Positions 33,453 to 44,100 are shown, numbered from the stretch's first letter. The stretch: 64,000 nt of DNA from Anaerolineales bacterium (GCA_016789305.1 JAEURJ010000007.1:434001-498000); one strand, 5' to 3'. The notes: generated by a model not told the origin, from the sequence alone. Translations and numbers: made by a program.

Positions 33453-33458
33453 GTATAA
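33453..33458 (+). promoter_or_regulatory. -10 box of the SH3 lipoprotein gene
   Basis: TATAAT about 50 bases before the ATG at 33509, within CATCCGTATAATCGGG. No convincing -35 hexamer is seen. Confidence 0.45.
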
Positions 33459-33508
33459 TCGGGCCTAATACTGGTGCTTTATTCGTTTCGAGAGAGGATG
33501 TGTAGAGA

Positions 33509-34402
33509 ATGAATTTCAAACGGAAGTCCCAACATTGGGTTGCCGCCGTGGCGCTGACGCTGTCTGCCCTGGCGTGTACCATGCCTTCGGGGGAGCCAAC
33601 GCCCACTGTGACGCCCGAAGCTGTCGTCACGGAAGAAGCGACGCTTCCCGCCCTGCCCACGGTGGTCACCGCGCCGCAAGATTGCATCGCCACGGCGAAC
33701 AGCCCGGCCAACATGCGCACCGGTCCCGGCAAAGCCTGGCCAGTCGTCAGCAAATTGGACGGCGGCAACTCCGCCAAGGTCACCGGTCACAACGGCGATA
33801 AAACCTGGTGGCAGTTGAATGACAGCGCGTGGGTCTCGGCCTCGTTGACGACGTTAAGCGGCGAGTGCAGTGCGATTCCCGTTGCGGGATTCCCGCCTCC
33901 TCCCGCCGCCGAAAATGATTCCGGGCCACAAGCCACTCAGCCCTCGAACAATAACCCCACACAAGCCCCGTCCAATAACAATCCCACGCAGGCCCCCACC
34001 AGCGCGCCCGCCACCAACCTGGCCTTCGAAGCCGATTACAGCATCACCTGGTTCTGCGGCAACGATTGGCGGGTGAGTTTCATTTTATATAATCAAGGGA
34101 ATGTGAATATCGAGTCGGTGTATTACAGCGTGGAAGGTCCTCCCGGAACCTATCTCAACCCCGGCACCACCAACAACTCGCCCTTTGAAGCGACCGCCAA
34201 GGAGTCCCAACCGGGCTGCGCGCAACCCGTCGGGCATGGGCAGAGTTCCCTTGCACCAGGTCAGGGATTGTATGTGCCGATCAATCTTTCTCCGTTGCCC
34301 GCGGGTCTTACCGAAGGCTTCCTTTATATCAAGGCATGTTCCCAGGATAACGGCGGCGGGACCTGTAAAGACCAGATCATGTATTTCAATTTCACGACGT
34401 GA
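33509..34402 (+). CDS. Lipoprotein with SH3-like domain and C-terminal beta domain
   Basis: 297 residues. Lipobox LSALAC (Cys about residue 23), a Thr/Pro linker, then a bacterial SH3-like domain (about 58-118) with ANMRTGPGKAWPVVSKL and TWWQLNDSAWVS. A Pro/Gln/Asn linker with repeated NNNPTQAPS leads to a C-terminal beta domain (about 175-297) starting WFCGNDWRVSFILYNQGN. SH3b domains commonly bind cell-wall or surface ligands. Probably anchored to the membrane and facing outward. Confidence 0.83.
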   Translation: MNFKRKSQHWVAAVALTLSALACTMPSGEPTPTVTPEAVVTEEATLPALPTVVTAPQDCIATANSPANMRTGPGKAWPVVSKLDGGNSAKVTGHNGDKTWWQLNDSAWVSASLTTLSGECSAIPVAGFPPPPAAENDSGPQATQPSNNNPTQAPSNNNPTQAPTSAPATNLAFEADYSITWFCGNDWRVSFILYNQGNVNIESVYYSVEGPPGTYLNPGTTNNSPFEATAKESQPGCAQPVGHGQSSLAPGQGLYVPINLSPLPAGLTEGFLYIKACSQDNGGGTCKDQIMYFNFTT

Positions 34403-34409
34403 TTTAAAT

Positions 34410-34440
34410 GCTCTGTCGGGGGTTCAACCCCCGACAGAGC
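34410..34440. repeat. REP-like palindrome, family 1, compensated variant
   Basis: Arms GCTCTGTCGGGGGT and ACCCCCGACAGAGC with loop TCA: compared with 32747 the innermost C-G pair became T-A on both sides, so pairing is kept. It sits seven bases after the lipoprotein stop and may terminate transcription. Confidence 0.92.
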
Positions 34441-34463
34441 ATTTAAGACCATTTGGGTACACC

Positions 34464-35606
34464 TTAATTTCTCTTTCGCATTTTCCACAATGCGAACAAA
34501 CCCAAAAGATTAAATAGGACCGCAACCAGGGCAACAAACAAAAACCCGAATTGCCGATAGATCAATGCTGCAAAGAAGGCGCCAATGGCACGCCCAATGG
34601 AATGTCCCGTCACGTTCATGGATAACATCGTGGCACGGGCGGAAGGGACCAGTTCGGTCATCAATGGAATATGGCTGACCATGATGTATTCAAAGGTGAT
34701 GTAAAAAAAGAACAACCCAATTAACGCGCCAAGTTGTGTCTGGCCAATAAATGGAAGTAACAATGCAGCAAGCGTGTTGCCCATTAATCCAATGGCAAGG
34801 GCAAGGGGTTTGCCAAGCTTGTCGGTGGTCAGCGCCACGAGCCCTTCACCACTGAGTTCTGAAATACCGATCACAGCTGAAGCGCCGGCGAGTGCGAGAA
34901 TTTTCAACCCAAAGGAATCTTCAAGCCATACACCGAAGATAATGTTCACCAATTCATTGCCGGCGCTGGCGAACAAGGCAATCGAGATGCCAGCCAGTGC
35001 CGTGGGGGAGGTCAGCACCGCGCGATACGCTTCGCGGGAATTTGATGATGGCTCATGATGTTCGTCTTCATGGGGAACGACTTTCCAAACGATGAAAAAC
35101 GCCATGAGCCCAAGAATTGTGAAAACGGGAAATGGTGCCGACCAGCCAAAATGGTCGATGAAAAATCCAACAACGGGAACCCCCACGATAAATGAAAGCG
35201 ACCATGCCACTTCCGTCACTGCCAATGCAGTTCCTCGTTTGTGATAGGGGATGCGGTCACTGAAGTAGGCCTGCATGGCGGGGTCGAACATGTACTTGCC
35301 AACCATGGCGAGCATGAGTGCCAGCGCAAGGGTCCAGAAGGATGGATACAACGCCACGAAAGCGAGGCCGATTGTAAAAACTGTGATACCGGCCAACATC
35401 CCGAATTTTCGTCCGCGGCGGTCTGCGATGGGGGCAAAGACCGGGCTGGTGGCTCCCAGCAAGGCACGAACCGTCATCACAGCGGACATCGTTTCAAGGC
35501 TCACGCCCAGTCCGCGCGCAAAGATGGATAAAAATGGATAGACCATTCGATGGGCTGTATTGAGAATCGTGCGTAAGAACATGAAGATGATCAGTTGAAT
35601 ACGCAT
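34464..35606 (-). CDS. MFS transporter
   Basis: 380 residues from the ATG at 35606. A longer frame to 35693 starts inside a REP-like palindrome (MLCRGLSPRQS) and is rejected. About 12 helices; the motif A-like segment PIADRRGRKFGML is near residue 65. The early motif TILNTAHRMVYPFLSIFARG is typical of DHA-type exporters. Probably an inner-membrane exporter of unknown substrate. It ends 23 bases from the convergent palindrome. Confidence 0.85.
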   Translation of the reverse strand: MRIQLIIFMFLRTILNTAHRMVYPFLSIFARGLGVSLETMSAVMTVRALLGATSPVFAPIADRRGRKFGMLAGITVFTIGLAFVALYPSFWTLALALMLAMVGKYMFDPAMQAYFSDRIPYHKRGTALAVTEVAWSLSFIVGVPVVGFFIDHFGWSAPFPVFTILGLMAFFIVWKVVPHEDEHHEPSSNSREAYRAVLTSPTALAGISIALFASAGNELVNIIFGVWLEDSFGLKILALAGASAVIGISELSGEGLVALTTDKLGKPLALAIGLMGNTLAALLLPFIGQTQLGALIGLFFFYITFEYIMVSHIPLMTELVPSARATMLSMNVTGHSIGRAIGAFFAALIYRQFGFLFVALVAVLFNLLGLFALWKMRKRN

Positions 35607-35660
35607 GGATATATCTTTATTTGCTTTTAGTATCAAATTTTCTCCGTTTTTCTGCCACGT

Positions 35661-35691
35661 GCTCTGTCGGGGGCTTAGCCCCCGACAGAGC
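35661..35691. repeat. REP-like palindrome, family 1, 3' of the RAYT gene
   Basis: GCTCTGTCGGGGGC-TTA-GCCCCCGACAGAGC, same sequence as 32747. It lies 13 bases beyond the transposase stop. Confidence 0.93.
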
Positions 35692-35704
35692 ATTTGAGAG
35701 CGTG

Positions 35705-36256
35705 TTAGATAAATAGATCTCTCACATCATCCACAGGAATAACAGAAGGTTTCGCTAAAATATAAAACCTTGCACTTGACCAGGGATACTCTTCAGGAGA
35801 ATTTGCCAATTTCCATTTTGGACGGCAGGGATTGTAGTGAATATATTCCATCTTTTGTTGAAGAAAATCCTCAGTAAAGACATCGCGTGCGTCATATCCA
35901 TCCCCCCATACTTTGAATTCCTGTCTATCATCTTTGTTGATGCTTTGAAATACTCCCTGTAGTTCATCGTTTTCTTTCACTTGTATTTGACGGATGATCT
36001 GCCTGGCAGTGTGCCTCTTGAAATCCCGTATTACATCTGAAAGAGGATGCTCCTGACTGAATTTTCCAATGAAATGTACATGAGTCGGCATTACAACATA
36101 GGCAAATAGCTTCATGCGTCCGTCTGTATGAAGGAAATGCCAGCTATCTAGGATGATCCTTATAATAGCTTCGTGTTTGAAGATGTGTATATGCTGTTTT
36201 GTACTGGTGGTGGCAAAGTATAAATAGTCAGGGTTAAAGTTTGGGTGAACAGGCAT
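35705..36256 (-). mobile_element. REP-associated tyrosine transposase (RAYT, Y1_Tnp family)
   Basis: 183 residues. The HUH metal motif is in YVVMPTHVHFIGKF (about 53-66). The family hallmark follows: FLQQKMEYIHYNPCRPKW (candidate catalytic Tyr, about 134-142) and PEEYPWSSARFY (about 154-165). RAYTs are single-copy IS200/IS605-like HUH enzymes that act on REP palindromes as single-stranded DNA. The gene has its own AGGAGA ribosome-binding site and is bracketed by family-1 palindromes 13 bases downstream and 19 bases upstream, so the enzyme and its likely substrate lie together. The full domain is present. Confidence 0.9.
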
Positions 36257-36275
36257 GGGGGTCTCCTATTAAAGG

Positions 36276-36306
36276 CTCAGGCGGGGGCCTAGCCCCCGCC
36301 TGAGCA
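36276..36306. repeat. REP-like palindrome, family 1, 5' of the RAYT gene
   Basis: GCTCAGGCGGGGGC-CTA-GCCCCCGCCTGAGC: the arms differ from 35661 at positions 5-7 (TGT to AGG) with matching changes opposite, so the 14-bp stem is perfect. Confidence 0.92.
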
Positions 36307-36309
36307 AGG

Positions 36310-38355
36310 TTATCCCTGCAGCGTTTCCCATTCTGCCAGAACGGTGTCCATTTCCTTTTGGACACGATCATAGTCTTTGGCAAGCTCCATCACCTTGCCC
36401 GCGTCCTTGGGCGGGTTCGCCAATGTTTCACTGATCTCCGCGAGCTGCGCTTCGAGTGCGGCGATCTTGGTTTCCAATTCTTTTAATTTTGCGATACGCT
36501 TCTTTTCGGCTTTTGCGTCTGCGCTTTTTGAATTTGCAGGAGCTGCTTTGATGGGAGCCGCCGCAGGTCCTTTGCCTTTGCTCGTCGGCTTTTGCGCAGC
36601 CATAAAATCTTGATAAGCTTTGTTCTCGCGTTCTGCACGCAGTTCGGAGTAGGTGCCCTTGAACACGGTAAGGTGTGCGCCTTCGGTATCGATCTCCCAA
36701 ATTTGGGTGGCGACCGCATCGACGAGATAACGATCATGTGTGATCAACAGCACAGTGCCTTCGTAATCATCCAACACGGCTTCGAGCACTTCCTGCGAGG
36801 GGATGTCGAGATGGTTGGTGGGCTCATCCAATAATAGAAAGTTTGTATCCTGTAATGCCAGCTTTGATAAGGCAAGCCGTCCGCGCTCACCGCCGGAGAG
36901 CATGCCCACTTTTTTGTAGGCATCATCGCCGCTGAATAAATACTTGCCGAGATAATCGCGGATCTGTCCGGGCTGCCATTGCGGCGCGACGGATTCGATC
37001 TCTTCGATCAATGTGCGCTTCGGGTCGAGACCTTCATGCGCTTGCGCGAAATAGCCGATGTGCAAGCTGGTGCCGAGAGTCACTTCGCCGGCCAACGGCG
37101 GAATTTGTTCCAAAATGGTTTTTAAGAATGTCGTCTTGCCTGCGCCATTGGGGCCGATCAGCGCGGCGCAGTCCTGTCGGCGGAGCTCAATGTTTGGTGT
37201 TTTGAACAGTTCACGGCGGGGTGCGTTGCGTTCCGGTTCCGCTTCATATCCTACGAGCAGATCTTTTGTGCGAATCACGACATCACCGGATCGTTTTTCG
37301 GAACCGAGTCTTAAATGGAGGTTGGGCAACGTACGAACGGGGGAGCGCAAGGCACGCACGCGGCGCTCGGCTTCCTCGGCGCTGAAATAGGAAGTGGTCA
37401 CGTTCACTTCTTCGACGGTCTCGCTCCACTTTTGTTTCAATGCGGCTTCGAAACCGATCTGCTCCACGGCTTGCACAAGGCGGGAGAGTCTTTTTAACTT
37501 GCCTTTGGCCTGCAGCGTATTTTGTCCGGCGATATGTTTTTTGATGTAATCCAGTTCCTTCATGAGCTTTTCTTTTTCGCTCTCGAAGACTTCCTGGCGG
37601 CGGGCGATGCGTTCTTCACGTTGTTTCAAATATGCAGAGTAATTGCCGGTATACAACTCGAACGCGCCGGGCAGCATTTCCAAAATGATATTGCTGGCCT
37701 TATCGAGGAAGTAGCGGTCATGTGAAACGATCACCGCCGCGCCTTCCCATTGATTTAAATATCCTTCGAGCCATTCGACGGCGCGAATGTCGAGGTGATT
37801 GGTCGGCTCATCGAGCAGAAGCAGGTCTGGGCTTGAAAGCAGGAGACGCGCTAAAAAGGCGCGTGTGCGCTGTCCGCCGGAGAGATGATCCAGGGAGAGT
37901 TCATAATCTTCCTTGCCAAATCCCAGGCCAGTGAGCACAGTCTCGATGCGCGTCGCGTACGTGTATCCGCCGCGCTTTTCGAATTCCTCCTGTAGATGCC
38001 CATACTCTTCTATTACATCGGGATTGGTCGCCATCAGATCTTCGAGGCGATGCAATTCCTCCTGCTGTCTGATGAGATCATCGAACGCGGAATAGCAGGC
38101 ATCCCAAAGCGTGCCGCTCATTTTGAAATCGGCCTCTTGGGATAAGTACCCGATCTTGACTCCGCGGGCGCGGGATACGCTTCCCGACGAGGCCTGATCC
38201 TCGCCGGTTAATATTCGAAGAAGGCTCGTCTTGCCGACGCCGTTCGGACCCACAAGCCCGATGCGCGCACCTTTCTCAACGGAAAAGGACAGCCCCGCGA
38301 AAATATCCGTGGCGCCGTATGATTTGGTGAGTGAACTTACTGTTAAAAGTGACAT
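36310..38355 (-). CDS. ABC-F family ATPase
   Basis: 681 residues with two ABC domains and no membrane part. Walker A motifs GPNGVGKTSLL (about 35) and GPNGAGKTTFL (about 400); signatures LSGGQRTRAFL (about 158) and LSGGERGRLAL (about 490); Walker B DLLLLDEPTNHLD and NFLLLDEPTNHLD. A linker rich in basic residues lies between the domains, and a C-terminal coiled-coil (about 610-681) follows, as in Uup-type proteins. ABC-F proteins act on ribosomes, in translation or antibiotic resistance; the C-terminal tail favours a Uup-like type. It ends four bases after a REP-like palindrome. Confidence 0.93.
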   Translation of the reverse strand: MSLLTVSSLTKSYGATDIFAGLSFSVEKGARIGLVGPNGVGKTSLLRILTGEDQASSGSVSRARGVKIGYLSQEADFKMSGTLWDACYSAFDDLIRQQEELHRLEDLMATNPDVIEEYGHLQEEFEKRGGYTYATRIETVLTGLGFGKEDYELSLDHLSGGQRTRAFLARLLLSSPDLLLLDEPTNHLDIRAVEWLEGYLNQWEGAAVIVSHDRYFLDKASNIILEMLPGAFELYTGNYSAYLKQREERIARRQEVFESEKEKLMKELDYIKKHIAGQNTLQAKGKLKRLSRLVQAVEQIGFEAALKQKWSETVEEVNVTTSYFSAEEAERRVRALRSPVRTLPNLHLRLGSEKRSGDVVIRTKDLLVGYEAEPERNAPRRELFKTPNIELRRQDCAALIGPNGAGKTTFLKTILEQIPPLAGEVTLGTSLHIGYFAQAHEGLDPKRTLIEEIESVAPQWQPGQIRDYLGKYLFSGDDAYKKVGMLSGGERGRLALSKLALQDTNFLLLDEPTNHLDIPSQEVLEAVLDDYEGTVLLITHDRYLVDAVATQIWEIDTEGAHLTVFKGTYSELRAERENKAYQDFMAAQKPTSKGKGPAAAPIKAAPANSKSADAKAEKKRIAKLKELETKIAALEAQLAEISETLANPPKDAGKVMELAKDYDRVQKEMDTVLAEWETLQG

Positions 38356-38423
38356 GGTTCCTGTTTCTCTTGATTTGACCGCCCCGTATTATACGCGAAA
38401 GTAGGTGCGCAAGATCTCAGGCC

Positions 38424-39473
38424 CTACTTTGCCGTCTCTGTGCCCGTGATCACCAATCCCTGCATGAAATATTTTTGCGCCAGGAACAAAACGATCAGCG
38501 GCACGATCAGCACAACAATGGTACTGGCTTCGATCACATTATCGATACGGATCAAAGATTGATAATTTTGTACACCAAAGGAGATGGGCATCAGATTGGG
38601 GTCCGTGCCGAGGTAGAGAGAGGAGAGGCGCGTTTCATTCCACGTGTAGAAGAAGTGCAATAATGAAACGGTGATCACGACCGGCCAGGATTGCGGCAGG
38701 ACCACCATAAACAATCTGCGTAAGGGTCCCGCACCATCCAGCATGGCGGCTTCCTCCAATTCCACGGGGATGCTTTTGAAATTCTGTCGCAACAGGAAGA
38801 TATAAACTGCATTGCCAAAGAACAGATGAAGTAATACGGGATAGACGGTTCCGCGCCAATGCAACAATGAAACGTAGATAAAGAATTTTGGAATGAATGT
38901 GACTTTGTCTGGAATCAAGATCGTGGCGATCAGAACATAAAAGAGAAGGTTGCCACCGGGAAGCCTGAACCGTGAAAAACCGTACGCCACAAGAATGGAC
39001 GAGGCCAGTACACCCAACTCGCCGACCAGCGTCAGGAAAAATGTGTTGCGCAGCATTTGCAGAAACGGCAGGGACCTGAACAACACTGTGAAGTTTTCCC
39101 ATGTGAAATGAAATTCGTAAACACCAACCAGATCGCGCCAGCGTCCCTGCCATTCGATCAATCCATTTTCAGGATGTTCCGGGTCCAGCAGTTGACTGCT
39201 TTCACGTCCCGGCACCACCAGAACCATCGGCTTCGTTTCGCCATCAAGCGGCACGTTGTAAATTTGATATTCCTTTCCTTCGTATTCGTATTGTTTGATC
39301 CTTGCCGGATATAACGGCGCATTCTTGTCGCCGAGTTGTGCGGTGGGCATCATCGCGGTGACCATCATGAAGAACACCGGTGAAAGATACAGCATCAGCA
39401 GGAACCAGACGAACAGGTTGAAGGGGAGCACCTTCAGCAAGCGCTTGATTTGGACGGGAAGAAGCTTGTTCAT
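38424..39473 (-). CDS. ABC sugar-type transporter permease (MalG-like)
   Basis: 349 residues from the ATG at 39473; a GTG at 39491 would overlap the upstream gene. Six-helix permease with a long extracytoplasmic loop (about 50-125), and the EAA-type loop in EEAAMLDGAGPLRRLFMVVL (about 240-259), where the ATPase docks. MalG/CUT1-like. It follows the MalF-like gene with a 7-base gap. Neither a binding protein nor an ATPase gene is found on either side, so the rest of the transporter is elsewhere. Confidence 0.88.
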   Translation of the reverse strand: MNKLLPVQIKRLLKVLPFNLFVWFLLMLYLSPVFFMMVTAMMPTAQLGDKNAPLYPARIKQYEYEGKEYQIYNVPLDGETKPMVLVVPGRESSQLLDPEHPENGLIEWQGRWRDLVGVYEFHFTWENFTVLFRSLPFLQMLRNTFFLTLVGELGVLASSILVAYGFSRFRLPGGNLLFYVLIATILIPDKVTFIPKFFIYVSLLHWRGTVYPVLLHLFFGNAVYIFLLRQNFKSIPVELEEAAMLDGAGPLRRLFMVVLPQSWPVVITVSLLHFFYTWNETRLSSLYLGTDPNLMPISFGVQNYQSLIRIDNVIEASTIVVLIVPLIVLFLAQKYFMQGLVITGTETAK

Positions 39474-39480
39474 TGCGATT

Positions 39481-40422
39481 TTAAGCCTCACGGTCCGGGT
39501 AATACACCCAGTGTTTGGATGTGACGAACAGGATCAGTACAACGGTCATTGCAAAAACAAAGAAAACCCACGCGAGGCTGGATGCATACCCCAAATTGAA
39601 CAGCCTGAACAAGACCGCATTCACATAGCTGTCGTAGGATGAGAATGTAAAACGGAACGTGTTGCCGCGGTCCAACAGGATCGCGCCACCCAGAACCGCC
39701 GTGAGATTGAGAATAAGAATAAAAAAAACAGCCGACGTGATCAACGGAAGCGTGATCTTGAAGAAGCGGGTGAGGGCCTCTGCACCATCCATGCGCGCCG
39801 CCTCATAGATTTCCGGTTGAATTCCCTGCATCGCACCCAGCATGATCAGGATGCTCGGGCCGATGGTCCACAACGAACTCAGGATGAACAATGATTCGGA
39901 TGCACCTCTGGAGGAAAAGTGATTCAGCCACCCCAGTCCAAGGGGATTTAGAAGGATCCGATTCAACCAACCCGTGGCAGGGTTCACATATCCCTGCCAC
40001 ATCAACGCCGCTGAAAATGCCGGGATGATGCTGGGCAGGAAGAATAACGTCCGCATGGTGTTTTTCATCAGCAGGCGCTGATCGTTGAGCAGCCCTGCAA
40101 AAAAGACGGATGCGATGATTTGTAACGGAACGACCATCAAACCAAGCCGTATGGTTTGCCAAAAAGTTTTACCCGCATCCATATCTCGAAGGATCGCAGT
40201 GTAATTGCTAATTCCCGTAAATTGGGCCTGCTCTGGAGTCAGTAAATGAAAATCTGTAAAAGAAAGGATGAGCGAGATCAGGATTGGCGCGAGATTGAAG
40301 AGCAGTAATCCGATCAGCCAGGGTGATATGAAGATCAATCCCATCCTGTCTTTATGGCGGGTTTCGAAGGATATGCGTTCACGGGCCAAAACTTTACTTC
40401 TAAAAATGGAAGCGGATTGCAT
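39481..40422 (-). CDS. ABC sugar-type transporter permease (MalF-like)
   Basis: 313 residues from the ATG at 40422, eight bases after AAGGA; a start at 40431 is the alternative. Helix 1 is at about 30-55 (GLIFISPWLIGLLLFNLAPI). The EAA loop reads IYEAARMDGAEALTRFFKIT (about 212-231). CUT1-type permease that should pair with the MalG-like gene next to it. Likely inner-membrane subunit of a carbohydrate importer; substrate unknown. Confidence 0.88.
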   Translation of the reverse strand: MQSASIFRSKVLARERISFETRHKDRMGLIFISPWLIGLLLFNLAPILISLILSFTDFHLLTPEQAQFTGISNYTAILRDMDAGKTFWQTIRLGLMVVPLQIIASVFFAGLLNDQRLLMKNTMRTLFFLPSIIPAFSAALMWQGYVNPATGWLNRILLNPLGLGWLNHFSSRGASESLFILSSLWTIGPSILIMLGAMQGIQPEIYEAARMDGAEALTRFFKITLPLITSAVFFILILNLTAVLGGAILLDRGNTFRFTFSSYDSYVNAVLFRLFNLGYASSLAWVFFVFAMTVVLILFVTSKHWVYYPDREA

Positions 40423-40493
40423 ACGGAACATCCTTTATAAAATGTAATGTATCGTGGCCTGATTTTCCCACATTACGCTTTGGCTCAATGGAT

Positions 40494-41027
40494 TTATTTG
40501 ACAATTGAATAAATATAGCAGTCACGCGGGATGTCGCTGATGTTCGGATGGATGCTGTTCTTTCGTAAAATGCCCTCGCACTGCATGCCTGCTTTTTCCA
40601 TTACCCGCCGCGATGGGACGTTCTCCACATCGGTTGTGGCGTACACGCGATGGATCGTCGGTTGTGCAAACGCCCAATCGATCGCGGCGCGTACCGCTTC
40701 GGTCATATAGCCCTTGCCCCATTGATCCTGTGCGCCGGTATAGCCGAAACTCATCCTGGTGGGTTCCATGCGCAGCTCGATCATTCCTGCGAGCAGACCA
40801 TTTTCCTTGATCTCCATCAGGTAGCGAAACTTTGCATCCCCGTCCCACGCATCGATCGATCTTTTCATCAGGGCTTCGGTTTGAGTCACATCCTGATGGG
40901 GATGCCAGGTGAGGAAGCGGGTCACTTCCGCGCGGCTGGCCCAGTCCGCGAAGACGGCAGGTGCATCGTCCATGCGCGGCTTACGTAATATGAGTCGTTC
41001 GGTTGAAATGACCTCTGGCGGTTTCAT
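40494..41027 (-). CDS. RimJ/RimL-type GNAT acetyltransferase
   Basis: 177 residues from the ATG at 41027; a longer frame to 41159 would cross the divergent promoter region. Starts with the typical VISTERLILRKPRMDDAPAV. Acetyl-CoA binding loop is in QDQWGKGYMTEAVRAAIDWA (about 98-117), then SRRVMEKAGMQCEGILRK. TATAAT lies six bases before the ATG, suggesting a leaderless mRNA. Members acetylate ribosomal protein N-termini, antibiotics or metabolites; which one is not known. Confidence 0.88.
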   Translation of the reverse strand: MKPPEVISTERLILRKPRMDDAPAVFADWASRAEVTRFLTWHPHQDVTQTEALMKRSIDAWDGDAKFRYLMEIKENGLLAGMIELRMEPTRMSFGYTGAQDQWGKGYMTEAVRAAIDWAFAQPTIHRVYATTDVENVPSRRVMEKAGMQCEGILRKNSIHPNISDIPRDCYIYSIVK

Positions 41028-41137
41028 AAAGGCATTATAAGCCAGCATTACAGGTGGCTTGTTAAATTGCAGGAGTGTTATAATCAAATTAATAGTAACT
41101 TCATTTGGATGATGAAGTAAAAGGAATAGGTGGACAT

Positions 41138-44100
41138 ATGTTTCGAAAAATTCCCTCATTATTTTTTATCGTTATAACGATTGTGACTCTTGTATGGCCC
41201 ACAGGATCAGTCTCGGCTGCGCAGGCTGAATTTGCGGCGCCAACGCGTTGGATCACCATTTCCACCCCAAATGGCGGTGAGGTGCTGTCTGTCGGCAGTA
41301 CTTACCGAATCAAGTGGAGATCCTCGCACAATATTAACAGGGTGTCCATTGGATATAAAAGTTGTGACAGCTGCCTGGATTGGATCGTTACCAATATCCC
41401 AAATGTTGGATTTTACGATTGGACTGTGTTTGTCGGCAATACGACCAGGACACAGTTTAGAATTCAGGTGATCGGATATCAAACGGGCATAGGATCCGTG
41501 ACGGATTATTCGGACGCAAATTTTACAATTAATCCGCGCCCTACTCCCACCAGAACGCCTACGAAAACCCGCATTCCAACAAAAACGCCGACCTATACAA
41601 AAACTCCAACCGCAATTAAAACATCGACGAATACGAACACTCCAACCATCACAAATACACCAACTGTTACTGATACTCCTACATGGACACCAACGGACCT
41701 GCCGACTGATACGCCAACCCCGACCCCAACGGATTTGCCGACTGACACCCCGACCCCGACTCCAACGCCCATACTTCTGCCCATGGGAAGCGGCACTGGT
41801 TTGATCGGGGAATACTTTGATAATGATATGGATATCGATGGCGCCCCATTGTACACGCGGCTTGACCCTCAAGTCCTTTTTAATTGGAGCGAGCCTGTAG
41901 CCGAGAACGTGCCTGACGATTTTACAGCCCGCTGGACCGGGCAAATAGAAGCGCGCTCATCTGAAGAGTATGTTTTTTCTGTTGATGCCGATGACCTGGC
42001 ACGTTTGTGGATTGATGGTCAACTCTACATCGATTATTGGGATGACCCTGCGGGTGGGAATCGTTTCAGTCCTGCGATTGCGCTAATCCGCGGGCAAAAG
42101 TATGATATCCAGATCGATTTTAGGGATACCGGCGGGGGTGCTTCGATTTCTTTAAATTGGTACACGCTTTCAGGCAGTATTGCATGGGAGGTGGTGCCCA
42201 TGGAACAACTGTATCCATCTCCGAATGGATTGCCTGCTACTGCTACGCCAACCCCGACAGAAACGCCATCTCCCACTCCAACTGCCACTGACACCCGTAC
42301 ACCTACTTCCACGCGTACGTCTACTCCCACACGTGTTTTTACCAATACGCCAACATCAACAGTCACACGCACTTTTACCAACACACCTACTTCCACATAC
42401 ACGCGTACTAATACGCCTGTATTCACAAATACCAATACACCTGTAGTCACACCCACACGGACTTTTACCAACACGCCAACATCAACAGTCACGCGTACTT
42501 TCACCAATACACCTACTTCCACACCCCCAGCCACTTTTACCAACACGCCTACTCCCACGAGCACACGTACAAATACACCCACATCAACAGTCACACGCAC
42601 TTTTACCAATACTGCCACACAGACCCTTACGCCCACACCAACCAGTACTTTCACGAATACCTTTACACCGATCCCTAGCGGCACTCCTGCTGTGGAATTA
42701 TTGCCGCCGGGAGTTGGTATCGGATTGACCGGGCAATATTTCAATAATGATATGGATATCAATGGCGTCCCGTTACATGAACAAATTGACCCGCAAATCA
42801 ACTTCAGTTGGGGGGATTACCCGGGTGTGGAAGAGGTGGCTTCTGATTTCACGGTTCGCTGGACCGGGCAAATAGAAGCGAGATCATCTGAGGAATATGT
42901 TTTGTATGTGGATGCCGATGATTTGGCCCGTGTATGGATCGACGGTGAGCTATACATCGATTATTGGGATGACCCTGTGGGTGGAGATCGTTTCGGTCCT
43001 GAGATCCTCCTAACGGCTGGACAGATGTATGACATCCAGATCGATTTTAGAGATATCGGGGGCGGCGCTTCCATTGTTTTATATTGGTACACGCTTTCCG
43101 GTAGTATTGAGTTGGAAGTGATCCCCATGCAGCAGCTATATCCATTTCTGGGATTGCCTTCCTCGCCTACGCTCACACCGACCCCAACTTATACACCGCC
43201 ATTTACCGCAGTACCAACCAGTACGGTTGGTTTCACGCCGACCCCTGTTTACATGCCTGCTCTGTTCGACCCATATGTCAATTATCCCGTTGGAGATGGG
43301 GAGGCCATCGGAATCTCCGACTTTAATAACGATGGCTTGAAGGATGTTGCCCTTGCCATTCCCAACCAGTTATTGATTTTCCTTCAGGGGATGGATGGTG
43401 CGCTTGCAAGTCCGATTGGATACCCTGCACTTGCCCGCCCGGTATCTCTTGCAGTGGGAGACCTAAATCATGATGGGCTGACAGATATTGCCCTCTTATT
43501 CAACTCCAGCAATACGATCAGCGTCTATTTACAACAGGCGGATGGCACTCTGGCTGCACGGGTAACCTACCCAACCAACGACAGCCCTGACTCTCTCGCA
43601 ATAGGCGATGTTAACAATGATGGTCTGGTGGATATCGCTGTTTCACATTGGAATGCTGGAAATATCGGTATTCTTACTCAAAATGCCAATGGCACAATGA
43701 ACCCGATGGCCCCCTACACTTCACCCCAGGCTGGATATGATGATATTGCGATTGGCGATGTAAATGAGGATGGCCTGAATGATGTGGTCAAAATGAACGG
43801 GCAAGGGTTGAATCCAAATCTTTCGGTTTATTTGCAAAATATAAATGGTACTCTCTCAAGCGCAACACCTTACTCCTTAGGGTGCAGTTGCAACAGCAAT
43901 GGATTGGGGATTGGCGATGTTACTGGCGATGGGTTGGTTGATGTTGTTCTCAGTTATGGTGGAAATCGACCATCGTCAAATATTGCGGTTTTCGCTCAGA
44001 CCAGCGGGGGTGTACTGGGGTCGCCGCTTTCCTATGGCGCTTATGATATCCCCGAGCCACTTGAGATCGCGGATGTAAACTCAGATGGTCTTGTGGATGT

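Noticed and set aside
35606..35693. N-terminal extension of the MFS gene starting MLCRGLSPRQS
   Set aside because: This peptide is the reading of the REP-like palindrome; the same peptide appears at other copies.
42240..42680. Short repeats in the 41-44 kb gene as a CRISPR array
   Set aside because: The repeats are in-frame Thr/Pro codons of a protein linker with no regular spacers.
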